From Spartobacteria bacterium (GTDB lineage: Bacteria > Verrucomicrobiota > Verrucomicrobiia > Chthoniobacterales > UBA10450), in NCBI GenBank assembly GCA_003167365.1, contig PMTM01000021.1, forward strand, positions 1 to 64,000: DNA of 64,000 bases, in the 5' to 3' direction. Position numbers and translations under genes: made by a program. The notes beneath the pieces are model-generated. The model was given only the letters and a program-made list of their open reading frames with translations, was not told the DNA's origin and searched no databases. Shown here piece by piece: positions 7,223 through 15,713 of this stretch (the first letter of the stretch is position 1; each line of letters opens with the position of its first letter).

Positions 7223-10200
7223 ATGCCAGCGCTAAGCAAAGAAGACAAACTTCGCCTCCTTACCACGCTCCTCGAAAGCCGCCACGCGGATTTACGCGAG
7301 CAGAATTTGAATCGCCAGGGCAAAGGCCACTTCCACGTCTCCGGGATGGGACACGAAGCGCTCGCGGGCATTTCGATGCAGATGGAGCCGGACGATTACA
7401 TCGTCCCGTATTATCGTGATCGCGGTCTTGTTCTTGGCCGTGGCCTAACAACGCGACAATTGGCGCTCGAGTATTTCGCAAAGCGCGATACTGGGAGCGG
7501 CGGGCGCATGATGCCGTCGCATTACAGCGACGCGAACCTGCACATTTGGAGCGTGCCGACGCCGACCGGTTCACAGCTGTTACCCGCGTGCGGGATGGCC
7601 TGGGGCATGAAGCTCGACGGCAAAAAGAATTTCGTCGTCACTACAGTGGGCGATGCGGCTACGCGACAGGGCGATTTTTTTGAGGCGGTTTGTTTTGCGA
7701 AGGAAAAGAAGCTGCCGGTCTTGTTTGTCGTTGAAGACAACGCTTATGGGATCAGCAGTCCGACCCGAAAAATTAATCCCCTCGCTCTCGATGTATTGCA
7801 GCCGAGCGACTGGCACCACATCGAAGGTCAGCAGGTCCAGGAAATTTACGATGCCGTGTCCGAGGCGATCGGCAAAATCCGCGCTGGCAACGGCCCGGTT
7901 TTTTTCTGGGTCAAGATGGAACGTCTCTCTAGTCACACCAGCTCCGACGATCAGAAACTTTATCGCAGCGCCGAAGAACTCGAAGCTTTGGATAAAGGCG
8001 ATCCGCTGAAATGCTGGAAGGATCAGTTGATCGCAGATGGTGTCATCACCGCGGAAGATTTTGCCAAGCTCGACAACGAGATCAAGGAACGCATTCGTCA
8101 GGAATATGCCGAAGCGGAGAAAGCGGAAGATCCCTCGGCGGATGAAGTCCAGGCAAATGTCACCGCACCGCTGCCGGAACTCGCTGATGAAATTTTGCCT
8201 CCGGGAAAATATCGGATCGGCGATACGGTGAATAAAACGTTACGCGCCGGCCTGGAAAAGGATCCGCGGCGCGTAATTTTCGGGGAAGATGTCGAGGACC
8301 CGAAAGGCGGTGTTTTTCGACTCACGCAAAAGCTTTCGACCGAATTTCCGAAACAAGTTTTCAATTCGCCGCTGGCCGAATCGACCATTCTCGGCGTTGC
8401 TTGCGGCCTCGCCGCTTATGGGAAGCGCCCGGTCTTTGAATTGCAGTTCATCGATTTTATTTATCCGGGTCTCAACCAGCTTGTCACCAACATCGCGGCA
8501 TTGCGCTGGCGCTCATTCGGGAACTGGAAATGTCCGGCAGTGTTCTACGCGCCTTACGGAGCGTATTTGCCCGGCGGAAGTTTGTGGCACAGCCAGGCCA
8601 ATGAATCTGTCTTCGCGCATTATCCCGGCCTCTACGTCGTCGTTCCGAGCACACCCGAAGACGCTGCCGGTTTGCTTTGGACCGCGATGCATTGCGAAGA
8701 CCCGGTCCTTTTTCTCATCCCGAAGCACATGTTTTGGGCGGAACGCGAATCTGCCGAACCGATTCGGGCAGTCCCGTTAGGTCGTGCGCGCACTCATCGC
8801 AGCGGTTCCGATCTCACGCTGGTCGCGTGGGGCAACACAGTCGAGAAATCTTTGGAAGCGCTCGCCACGATCCCTAATGAAACCAGCGTCGAGTTGATCG
8901 ATCTCCGCTCCATTGTGCCGTGGGACAAAGCGGCCATCGAAGAATCGGTGCGCAAAACCGGTCGACTCGTGATCGTGCAAGAAGACACGGAAAATTGCAG
9001 CGTCGGTCAGATGATCATCACGCACATCGCATCGCAGCCGGACCTTTGGAACGCGATGATTAGCCCGCCGATTCTGGTCAGCAAGGGCAACGTCATGATC
9101 GGTTACAATCCGATCTATGAATACGCGGCCTTGCCGGACGTTGAGCGGATCGTGGCTGCAATTCGGAAATCGGTTTCGACCAAAGGTGAACACAGAGTTG
9201 TAGCCGGGGTCGGTGACCCCGGCCGCACGAGCGTGATGGTTGAATCAGCGAAGCCGGGGTCACCGACCCCGGCTACAGCGAAGATCGAGATGAGCAAACA
9301 GCATATGCAAAGCATCACCGTGCCGATGATGGGCGAAGGTATTCGCGCCGCGAAAATAGTTTCGTTACTCAAAAAACCGGGCGACCCGATCGCGCACGAC
9401 GATGCGCTCTGCGAAGTCGAAACCGATAAGGCAGTTTATCCAATCGAATCATCTTTCGCCGGGATAATGGGCGAGTGGAAAACCAAGGTCGGCGACACAG
9501 TCGAGATTGGTCGGGAGCTCGGCACGATTCTTACCGGCGAAACCGTGCAAACTGTAGCCGGGGTCGTCGACCCCGGCCGTACGGAATCGAGTTCCCACTT
9601 ACCGGAGTCGACGACTCCGGCTACAGCCACGATCGAGCCCGCGCTCTCGGCCACGATCACACGCAAACTCAGCCGCGTTATTCCCGCCAATTTGCAAATC
9701 GATGCCCGCTGGAACTCGATTCGCAAAGCGCGGGACTCAGCGAAAAAGAAAAACGGAAAGAACGCGCCCTCTCCTTCAGTCATGATCGCGTGGGCGGTTG
9801 TGCGCGCGATGGAAAATCACGCACCCTTCCGCCGTCTTGCCCTTGACGACGATCGCATTGTCGAAAATAGCGATTTCGATCTCGGCATGGCCGTCGCACT
9901 CGCTGGCGACCGGCTCGCCACCGCCGTTATCACGGCCGCAAACAAAAAATCATGGCCGGAGTTCGTAAAAGTTTACACCGCCGCCGTCGAAGCCACGCGC
10001 ACCGGTCGCGTTGATGCGATGAACGCACCGGTCGTCATCAGCAGCCTCGGCGCATTCGGCGTGCGCGCAGCCGCGCCGATCGTCGTTCCGCCGTCGGTCG
10101 GAACTTTGTTTGTCGGCACAGCTCATCGTGAGATCCTTCTAAACGGAAAGAAAGATGAGACGGCTGAAGTCATCACGCTCTCGCTCACGTTCGATCATCG

Positions 10201-10312
10201 CGTCGTCAACGGCGCCGGCGCAGCCAACTTCGTCCACGACGTTAAGGAACAAATCGAGAGCTTCAAGATTCCAACTGCAAGCAAGCGTGAAGTTGCTAAG
10301 CCCGGGGCATAG
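7223..10312 (+). CDS. Fused 2-oxoacid dehydrogenase: E1 alpha-E1 beta-lipoyl-E2
   Basis: This single chain of 1029 residues holds nearly a whole pyruvate/branched-chain 2-oxoacid dehydrogenase. Residues 1-310 are E1 alpha, with the thiamine diphosphate motif GDAATRQGDFFEA...EDN. Residues 325-650 are E1 beta (VIFGEDVEDPKGGVF; SPLAESTILGVACGLA). Residues 694-770 are a lipoyl domain with the lipoyl lysine in ETDKAV (about Lys736). Residues 815-1020 are an E2 acyltransferase domain with DHRVVNG (His about 992). No peripheral-subunit-binding domain is visible. The two linkers (about 659-685 and 777-801) are encoded by palindromic DNA repeats. I chose ATG 7223 because E1 alpha homology begins there; an upstream TTG adds 28 poor residues. 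E3 is not in the window. The acyl substrate (pyruvate or branched-chain) is not decided by sequence. Confidence 0.9.
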   Translation: MPALSKEDKLRLLTTLLESRHADLREQNLNRQGKGHFHVSGMGHEALAGISMQMEPDDYIVPYYRDRGLVLGRGLTTRQLALEYFAKRDTGSGGRMMPSHYSDANLHIWSVPTPTGSQLLPACGMAWGMKLDGKKNFVVTTVGDAATRQGDFFEAVCFAKEKKLPVLFVVEDNAYGISSPTRKINPLALDVLQPSDWHHIEGQQVQEIYDAVSEAIGKIRAGNGPVFFWVKMERLSSHTSSDDQKLYRSAEELEALDKGDPLKCWKDQLIADGVITAEDFAKLDNEIKERIRQEYAEAEKAEDPSADEVQANVTAPLPELADEILPPGKYRIGDTVNKTLRAGLEKDPRRVIFGEDVEDPKGGVFRLTQKLSTEFPKQVFNSPLAESTILGVACGLAAYGKRPVFELQFIDFIYPGLNQLVTNIAALRWRSFGNWKCPAVFYAPYGAYLPGGSLWHSQANESVFAHYPGLYVVVPSTPEDAAGLLWTAMHCEDPVLFLIPKHMFWAERESAEPIRAVPLGRARTHRSGSDLTLVAWGNTVEKSLEALATIPNETSVELIDLRSIVPWDKAAIEESVRKTGRLVIVQEDTENCSVGQMIITHIASQPDLWNAMISPPILVSKGNVMIGYNPIYEYAALPDVERIVAAIRKSVSTKGEHRVVAGVGDPGRTSVMVESAKPGSPTPATAKIEMSKQHMQSITVPMMGEGIRAAKIVSLLKKPGDPIAHDDALCEVETDKAVYPIESSFAGIMGEWKTKVGDTVEIGRELGTILTGETVQTVAGVVDPGRTESSSHLPESTTPATATIEPALSATITRKLSRVIPANLQIDARWNSIRKARDSAKKKNGKNAPSPSVMIAWAVVRAMENHAPFRRLALDDDRIVENSDFDLGMAVALAGDRLATAVITAANKKSWPEFVKVYTAAVEATRTGRVDAMNAPVVISSLGAFGVRAAAPIVVPPSVGTLFVGTAHREILLNGKKDETAEVITLSLTFDHRVVNGAGAANFVHDVKEQIESFKIPTASKREVAKPGA
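9199..9277. repeat. Palindromic repeat pair inside a coding linker
   Basis: A 25-bp unit at 9199-9223 is the exact reverse complement of 9253-9277 (outer ends TGTAG and CTACA). Each unit is itself a palindrome around GGGGTC/GACCCC. The whole unit is read in frame as the linker between E1 beta and the lipoyl domain. A diverged second copy lies at 9553-9625 in the next linker. Confidence 0.9.
9553..9625. repeat. Palindromic repeat pair, second coding linker
   Basis: The left arm, 9553-9577 (TGTAGCCGGGGTCGTCGACC...), pairs with the inverted right arm at 9603-9625, with a GGGG-to-GAG difference between arms. It is the same family as 9199-9277 and is again in frame, coding for the Pro/Thr/Ser linker between the lipoyl and E2 domains. 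Two insertions of one family into the two inter-domain linkers of the same gene suggest that linkers tolerate these elements. Confidence 0.88.
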
Positions 10313-11243
10313 ACACGCTCGTTTCATCCGCGCGTTTTTGCGCGGCAAGCCGCGCTGGTGCCGATTTTCGGAAAATTACCCACACACCGGCAAGCACGAG
10401 ACATGCGCCGAGCAGCGACCAAAGCGGGAATTTTTCGCCGCCGAATAACCAACCGAGCATGACCGCGCCAGGTGGAGTAATCAGCGAGATGGTTTGTAGA
10501 TTCGTCGCTGACATTTGCGGCAACAACCAATAGAGAAGAATGAAGGTCAGCGCCGAGCCGATAACGGCGAGGTAGAGCAAACAGAAGATCGACATCGTGC
10601 TCCAGTGGAAGCGCATCGGGCTTCCTTCAACGATTCTTCCGATGATGAGCAACGGTACCGTGCCGAAGACCATTTGCCACGCTGCGATCATGGCCGGGCC
10701 AAGTTGGAGCGGGCGTTGTTTGAGCAGGACATTGGAGAAGGCCGCGCCGGCTGCGCCGACCACGATTCCGAGTCCACCCCAGAACGCCAGCATTCCACTG
10801 AAATTGAGCAGACGCGCGCAAATCACGGCGACGCCGGCGAGCGCGAGAAACGCACCGGCGACCCGTTGCCAGCGCAGCGGCTCGGCCGGCAGCATCCAAT
10901 GGGCGAACACCATTCCGAAGATAGGTATCGTCGCCTGCAGCACTGCGGCCAGACCGGACGACACGTGCAGCTCGCCCCAGAATAGCAACCCGTAGTTCAC
11001 GGCGAACATGAGCACTCCGGTCGACGCCAGAATCAGGTATTCGGCGCGAGAGCGCGGCAGCAATCGCGCTCGCCCGACCGAGACCGCGAGCAACACGAGT
11101 ATCGCGACGGCGAAACGGATGGCCGCGTAAGAAATCGGTGGGAGATCGCGCAACCCGATCTTAATCGCCAGCCAGGTCGAGCTCCAAACGACACAAAGCG
11201 TGAGAAAGGCCGCGACGATCGCGACGCGCTTCTGACCCGGCAT
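10296..11243 (-). CDS. EamA/DMT-family transporter
   Basis: This 315-residue integral membrane protein has about ten hydrophobic helices in two similar halves, as expected for the drug/metabolite transporter (EamA) family, often exporters of amino acids or metabolites. The first half starts with VWSSTWLAIKIGLRDLPPISYAAIRF, a typical EamA helix 1-2 pattern. The second half has a comparable SALTFILLYWLLPQ segment and a final helix. The gene is convergent with the dehydrogenase fusion and overlaps its last 17 bp. The substrate is unknown. The ATG at 11243 is the natural start. Confidence 0.88.
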   Translation of the reverse strand: MPGQKRVAIVAAFLTLCVVWSSTWLAIKIGLRDLPPISYAAIRFAVAILVLLAVSVGRARLLPRSRAEYLILASTGVLMFAVNYGLLFWGELHVSSGLAAVLQATIPIFGMVFAHWMLPAEPLRWQRVAGAFLALAGVAVICARLLNFSGMLAFWGGLGIVVGAAGAAFSNVLLKQRPLQLGPAMIAAWQMVFGTVPLLIIGRIVEGSPMRFHWSTMSIFCLLYLAVIGSALTFILLYWLLPQMSATNLQTISLITPPGAVMLGWLFGGEKFPLWSLLGACLVLAGVWVIFRKSAPARLAAQKRADETSVSMPRA

Positions 11244-11368
11244 CGCTTACCAGCGCATCAGTGCCCCGTTGGTGCAACCGCTTTTAAATTTTACAGAAGA
11301 TTTTGATTGCGGGTTACGCGGCTGTCCGTTAAACCTCCGCCGTCCAATAACTTCACCAAAAGATTCCT

Positions 11369-11827
11369 ATGATCTCAATGATTCAACTTCTGCCTAATTC
11401 CCTGCTGGCTCTCTTGCCGATGAACGCGCTCCTCGCGCAGACATCTGACTTCGACACGCCCGCTACTCACGCGCCGGGCCCGATCTTCTGGATCATTTAC
11501 TGCGTCGTAGTGATCCTAATGATCGCGGCGATCTGGAAAATGTTCAGCAAAGCCGGGCAACCTGGCTGGGCTGCAATCATTCCGATCTACAATATTTATG
11601 TGATGTGTAAGATCGCCGGGCGCCCGGGTTGGTGGGTGCTCTTGATGTTCATACCGCTGGTGAATTTCATCATCATCATCATTCTCTGCATTGATCTGGC
11701 GAAAAGTTTCGGCAAGGGAGCAGGGTTCGGAATCGGGTTGCTCTTGCTGCCATTTATTTTTTACCCGGTCTTGGGTTTCGGAAGTGCACAATATCAAGGT
11801 GCTTCGGCTGGAGCGCCTGGCGCTTAA
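11369..11827 (+). CDS. DUF5684 membrane protein
   Basis: This 152-residue protein contains the DUF5684 pattern: a helix, then MFSKAGQPGWAAIIPIYNIYVMCKIAGRPGWW, then two more helices around LVNFIIIIILCIDLAKSFGKG. Four hydrophobic segments are visible; the first (about 8-26) may act as a signal or anchor. The family is often mislabelled as signal peptidase I but has no Ser/Lys dyad here. Its role is unknown. An in-frame second ATG lies at 11378. It diverges from the EamA gene across 125 bp and converges on the enoyl-CoA hydratase gene. Confidence 0.8.
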   Translation: MISMIQLLPNSLLALLPMNALLAQTSDFDTPATHAPGPIFWIIYCVVVILMIAAIWKMFSKAGQPGWAAIIPIYNIYVMCKIAGRPGWWVLLMFIPLVNFIIIIILCIDLAKSFGKGAGFGIGLLLLPFIFYPVLGFGSAQYQGASAGAPGA

Positions 11828-11840
11828 CAGTTAAGACGAA

Positions 11841-12605
11841 TCACTTCGCCCATTTGGGCGGGCGCTTTTCGTTGAAGGCCGCGATCCCTTCGCGGGCTTC
11901 GTCGGACTCGCGCGCCTTCATGTGATATTTTAGCGCAAGGTCGACATCTTCTTTTACGGACGACGACCAAAGTTCCTGGATCAATCTCTTGGTTTGCGCG
12001 AGCGCACCAGGCGCGCCTTGCAAAACTGATTGCGCGAATTTTTCCGCTTCGTTCATGACTTGATCGGGTGCGACTACACGATTGACCAAACCGATTTCGC
12101 GCGCTCGCTCCGCATCGATTAACTCGGAGCCGAACAGCAATTCGCGAATCTCGCGTTCGCGAACCTGCCGGCGCAGGAAGGTCATGACCAGTCCAGCCAC
12201 CAATCCGCGCCGCACTTCCGGGTAACCGATCTTCGTTCTCACGGCCGCGACGACGAAGTCACACGCCGACATGATGCCGGCTCCGCCCGCCACCGCCGCG
12301 CCGTGGACCGCGGCGATGGTGATGAGCCGCGTCTGATTAATGGCGATCAAAGTCTTTGCCACCATCTCCGCGGTCGCGTGAGCCTTCTTTTCATCAGCCG
12401 CTTCCTTCAAGTCCAAGCCGGTGCAAAAAGCCTGCCCAGCGCCGCGTAAAATCAAAATACGCTGCTGTTCGTCGCCGGCGGTGGCGTCAATCGCGGCAAT
12501 CAATTCGGTAAGCAATTCAATCGTGAGCGCGTTACGGCGCTCAGGACGATTCAACGTCAACGTCGTGATCTGGGGACTTTGCTTTTCGATCAGAACGATG
12601 GACAT
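11841..12605 (-). CDS. Enoyl-CoA hydratase/isomerase family protein
   Basis: This 254-residue crotonase-fold protein has the CoA-binding/oxyanion segments RGAGQAFCTGLDLKE and GAAVAGGAGIMSACDFVVA, and PEVRRGLVAG where a catalytic Glu is expected. It resembles the methylglutaconyl-CoA hydratase-type members of the family. Its neighbours are HMG-CoA lyase, 79 bp away and divergent, and an acyl-CoA carboxyltransferase, so a role in leucine breakdown (3-methylglutaconyl-CoA to HMG-CoA) is a reasonable inference. Crotonases are hard to assign by sequence, and general beta-oxidation remains possible. Confidence 0.87.
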   Translation of the reverse strand: MSIVLIEKQSPQITTLTLNRPERRNALTIELLTELIAAIDATAGDEQQRILILRGAGQAFCTGLDLKEAADEKKAHATAEMVAKTLIAINQTRLITIAAVHGAAVAGGAGIMSACDFVVAAVRTKIGYPEVRRGLVAGLVMTFLRRQVREREIRELLFGSELIDAERAREIGLVNRVVAPDQVMNEAEKFAQSVLQGAPGALAQTKRLIQELWSSSVKEDVDLALKYHMKARESDEAREGIAAFNEKRPPKWAK

Positions 12606-12684
12606 AAAGATGATCTTGATTTCCGTTGATTGCAGCGAGGCAAACGTCGCGCTTCTGGGTTATTCTGTCAGTAACTTTCCCATA

Positions 12685-13563
12685 ATGGAATCCATCAAGC
12701 TCATCGAGTGTCCGCGCGACGCGTGGCAGGGACTTAAGCGTCAGATTCCGACCCAGCGAAAGGTGGAATACCTGCGCGGGTTGGTAGCTGCGGGCTTTCG
12801 GCATATCGACGTAGCGAGCTTCGTCTCGCCCAAAGCTGTGCCGCAGATGGCCGATAGCGAAGAGATGCTCGAGCAAGTCGGGTCGCTCAAGGACGTTGAA
12901 ATCATAGGCATTGTCGTTAATGAAAAAGGCGTGGAGCGCGCGATTGCGACCGGGTTGGTCAGCACGCTCGGCTATCCCTGTTCAATCTCGGAGACGTTTC
13001 TACTCAGAAACCAGAACCAATCGCCGGAGGAGAACCAGGCCGTGCTGAAAAGGATCAAAGATCGAGCGGACGAAGCCGGACTGGCAATGGTCGCTTACAT
13101 TTCAATGGCATTCGGTAATCCTTACGGCGATCCGTGGAGCGAAGAGAAAGTCGCGGAGGCCGCGAGAACTATCGCAGGCATGGGCATTAGCACCCTCTCA
13201 ATCGCGGATACGGTAGGAGCGGCCGAGCCGGAACTGGTTCATCGCGTGCTGGCGGCGGTCTTACGCGACTGCGGTGAATGCGAGATGGGCGTTCACATGC
13301 ACAGCACGCGCGCGGGAGCAACGCCGAAAGTCCTTGCCGCTTATGACGCAGGGTGCCGGCGTTTCGATGCCGCCATTGGTGGACTTGGCGGTTGTCCCTT
13401 TGCGCAAGATGAGCTTGTCGGGAATGTGCCAACGGAAGAAGTTTTGCGTGCGTTGCAGCAGCGCGGGCTGAAGCTGCCGCTGGAGGGCCGACTTTCGGCG
13501 GTCGCAGCGATGAATGCCGCAATCACTGACGAATTCTCGGGTGACAAAGCGCGAGGTGATTAA
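12685..13563 (+). CDS. Hydroxymethylglutaryl-CoA lyase
   Basis: This enzyme splits HMG-CoA into acetoacetate and acetyl-CoA, the last step of leucine breakdown. The 292-residue TIM-barrel protein has IECPRDAWQGL (metal-binding Asp; usual form VGPRDGLQ), the HMHSTRA metal-binding histidines, and GLGGCPFAQ with the active-site Cys of the family signature. I placed the start at ATG 12685, where homology begins; the frame stays open upstream but that part is antisense to the hydratase gene. It converges on the carboxyltransferase gene with a 4-bp overlap of stops. The IEC in place of VEVG marks a divergent subgroup. Confidence 0.88.
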   Translation: MESIKLIECPRDAWQGLKRQIPTQRKVEYLRGLVAAGFRHIDVASFVSPKAVPQMADSEEMLEQVGSLKDVEIIGIVVNEKGVERAIATGLVSTLGYPCSISETFLLRNQNQSPEENQAVLKRIKDRADEAGLAMVAYISMAFGNPYGDPWSEEKVAEAARTIAGMGISTLSIADTVGAAEPELVHRVLAAVLRDCGECEMGVHMHSTRAGATPKVLAAYDAGCRRFDAAIGGLGGCPFAQDELVGNVPTEEVLRALQQRGLKLPLEGRLSAVAAMNAAITDEFSGDKARGD

Positions 13564-15197
13564 ACCTGAATCACGCCGGTGTGAAAGCGCGCCTTCGGCA
13601 TCGGGCGCGACGTGAATTGTAGCAAGCGCATGAGAACGTTGCGAGTCTCGTGCGGTTGAATGATGGCATCGACCCAACCCCGCGCGGCGCCGTAGCGGAT
13701 GTCGGTTTGCTCTTCGTAGTTTTGCTTCACTTTGGCGCGAAGCTGTTCGAGATCTTCCTGCGAGGTTTTCTTTTCACTGCGTTCGCTCGCCCGCGCGAGA
13801 ATGGAGAAGACGGTGTCGGAAGCTTGGGCGGCGCCCATGACGGCGTAACGCGCATTCGGCCACGCCACAATAAAACGCGGATCGTAGGCCTTGCCGCACA
13901 TGGCGTAATTTCCGGCGCCGAACGATCCACCGACCACGACCGTGATTTTCGGGACAACGGAATTGCTCACGGCGCTTACGAGTTTCGCGCCACTGCGAAT
14001 GATTCCGCTTTGCTCGGCATCGCGACCGACCATGAAACCGGTGACGTCCTGAAAGAAAACGATCGGCAGTCCGTCTTGATTGCAATCCATGATAAAGCGC
14101 GCCGCTTTGTCGGCGCTATCGGCGTAAATCACGCCACCCATTTGGATGCCTTCTTTCTTGGTGCGCACTTGCAAGCGCTGGTTCGCGACAATTCCGACCG
14201 GGCGCCCGCCGATTCGCGCATAGGTAGTGACGATAGTTTTGCCGTAGTCGGCTTTGTATTCGTCCATCGAGTTTGCATCGATGATCGATGCCAGCAGGTC
14301 GCGCGCGTCGTACTGTTTTTGGCCATCGAAGCTGATCAAATCGTAAACCGCATCCGGACCTTTCGCCGCTCGCGGCAATTTTGCGCTCTTGGATTTCTCA
14401 GATGTTTTTGCGGCTTCCGCTTCCGGTAGCAGCGCGACGAGCGAACGAAGTCGCTTCAGACACGACGGGTCGTCCCTCTCATAAAAATCTACGGTGCCAC
14501 TGACTTCAGCGTGCATCCGAGCGCCGCCCAATTCCTCGGCATCTACAACTTGTCCGATGGCGGCTTTGACGAGGGATGGACCAGCGAGATACAAACCGCT
14601 TCCCTCCGTCATTAGAACCTTGTCGCACAAGACTGGAAGATAGGCGCCACCGGCGACACAATTTCCCATGATGGCGGCATATTGCGGAACGCCAGCCGCG
14701 GAAATCACGGAGTTGTTTCGAAAAATTCGTCCAAAATCATCTTCATCAGGAAAAATCTCATCCTGCAACGGCAGGAAAACACCGGCAGAATCGACCAGAT
14801 AGATAATGGGCAGCGAACATTCGAAAGCGATGCGTTGGGCGCGAAGTAATTTTTTTGCGGTCTGCGGAAAGAAGGCGCCTGCTTTAACGGACGCGTCATT
14901 GGCAATGATCATGCAGGGAACTCCCGCGACTTCGCCGATCCCCGCGACCGCGCCTGCCGCCGTAATCTTCCCCCACTCTTCGTACATTTTGTAGGCGGCC
15001 CAGATTCCGATCTCGAAGAACGCCGCGTCCTTGTCGAGCAAATGACTGATGCGCTCCCGCGCCGGCAAACGCCCCAATTTGCGCTGTCGATCCAATCCGG
15101 CTTTGCCGCCGCCTTCACGCAGCACAGCTTCTTGTCTCATGATCCCGACGCAATGATCGCGCAGCGTGACGGTGGTGGAGATCGATGGACGAGACAT
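13560..15197 (-). CDS. Acyl-CoA carboxylase carboxyltransferase (MccB-like)
   Basis: This 545-residue biotin-dependent carboxyltransferase beta subunit transfers CO2 from biotin to an acyl-CoA. Two crotonase-like halves are visible: GKLTA-type start RERISHLLDKDAAFFEIG, the IYLVDSAGVFLPLQDEIFPD loop typical of 3-methylcrotonyl-CoA carboxylase, then VFFQDVTGFMVGRDAEQSGIIRSGAK and GGSFGAGNYAMCGKAYDPRF in the second half. The sequence and its neighbours (hydratase, HMG-CoA lyase) favour methylcrotonyl-CoA carboxylase. The biotin-carrying alpha subunit is not in the window. A palindromic intergenic repeat lies just upstream of the start. Confidence 0.9.
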   Translation of the reverse strand: MSRPSISTTVTLRDHCVGIMRQEAVLREGGGKAGLDRQRKLGRLPARERISHLLDKDAAFFEIGIWAAYKMYEEWGKITAAGAVAGIGEVAGVPCMIIANDASVKAGAFFPQTAKKLLRAQRIAFECSLPIIYLVDSAGVFLPLQDEIFPDEDDFGRIFRNNSVISAAGVPQYAAIMGNCVAGGAYLPVLCDKVLMTEGSGLYLAGPSLVKAAIGQVVDAEELGGARMHAEVSGTVDFYERDDPSCLKRLRSLVALLPEAEAAKTSEKSKSAKLPRAAKGPDAVYDLISFDGQKQYDARDLLASIIDANSMDEYKADYGKTIVTTYARIGGRPVGIVANQRLQVRTKKEGIQMGGVIYADSADKAARFIMDCNQDGLPIVFFQDVTGFMVGRDAEQSGIIRSGAKLVSAVSNSVVPKITVVVGGSFGAGNYAMCGKAYDPRFIVAWPNARYAVMGAAQASDTVFSILARASERSEKKTSQEDLEQLRAKVKQNYEEQTDIRYGAARGWVDAIIQPHETRNVLMRLLQFTSRPMPKARFHTGVIQV

Positions 15198-15242
15198 AGT
15201 GCGAAGGACGCTTAATCCGCGACAGCTAGGACTTCAAGCGCG

Positions 15243-15312
15243 GTTGTAGAGGCGGCTGTCTCAGCCGCAAACGACAACTGGGTTTGCGCTCACCGCGGCG
15301 AGCGCCACTACC
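15243..15312. repeat. Intergenic palindromic repeat
   Basis: A GTAGAGGCGGCTG...CAGCCGC palindrome at the left and a GCGGCGAGCGCCACTAC arm at the right fill most of the 123-bp gap between the carboxyltransferase gene and the next one. It resembles the element at 54589-54652, so it is probably a dispersed family of this genome. Nothing else is visible in this gap. Confidence 0.65.
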
Positions 15313-15320
15313 GCGAAGCC

Positions 15321-15623
15321 TCAATAAATGTCCATATCAGATCGATATCCTGAATCTCCGCGAATGGAACGCAGGCGAGCGCGGCTTCCGCGTTCTGACT
15401 CCGGTCGATTGATTCGCTCTAACGCGACTTTGACAAGCAGCGGAACCGCAGCCAGCGCGCCGACCGAAACAAGGGCAATGGCCGCTGCCTGCCGCACAGG
15501 CCTTTTAATCTTGTCGGCCATCAACATACCGAGACCGAGCCCAAAGGCGGCGCGCGTCAGCGTAAGCAGACTATCGAGCGGAATCTGCTCCGGTGTTTTT
15601 GGAATGGATATCGGAAGAGACAT
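15321..15623 (-). CDS. Small protein with one hydrophobic segment
   Basis: This 100-residue protein is not recognised. It has a Gly/Ala-rich segment (about 24-36), a basic loop (KIKRPVRQ) and a hydrophobic helix (about 46-65), then a basic and polar tail. The pattern recalls small YtxH-like or phage-holin-like membrane-associated proteins, but no family is certain. The other strand is also open here but encodes a low-complexity Arg/Ser sequence that looks like a shadow. It diverges from manC across 90 bp. Confidence 0.5.
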   Translation of the reverse strand: MSLPISIPKTPEQIPLDSLLTLTRAAFGLGLGMLMADKIKRPVRQAAAIALVSVGALAAVPLLVKVALERINRPESERGSRARLRSIRGDSGYRSDMDIY

Positions 15624-15713
15624 CGGCTAACTGTTATACGACTCGTTTGAGAAAAGGAAACGGGAAATGTTCGCTGACTTCATGATTCGGCGACTCCGGT
15701 TCTTTTCATCGAC

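Noticed and set aside
12421-12684. Upstream extension of the HMG-CoA lyase frame
   Set aside because: It is antisense to the enoyl-CoA hydratase gene, and family homology starts at ATG 12685.
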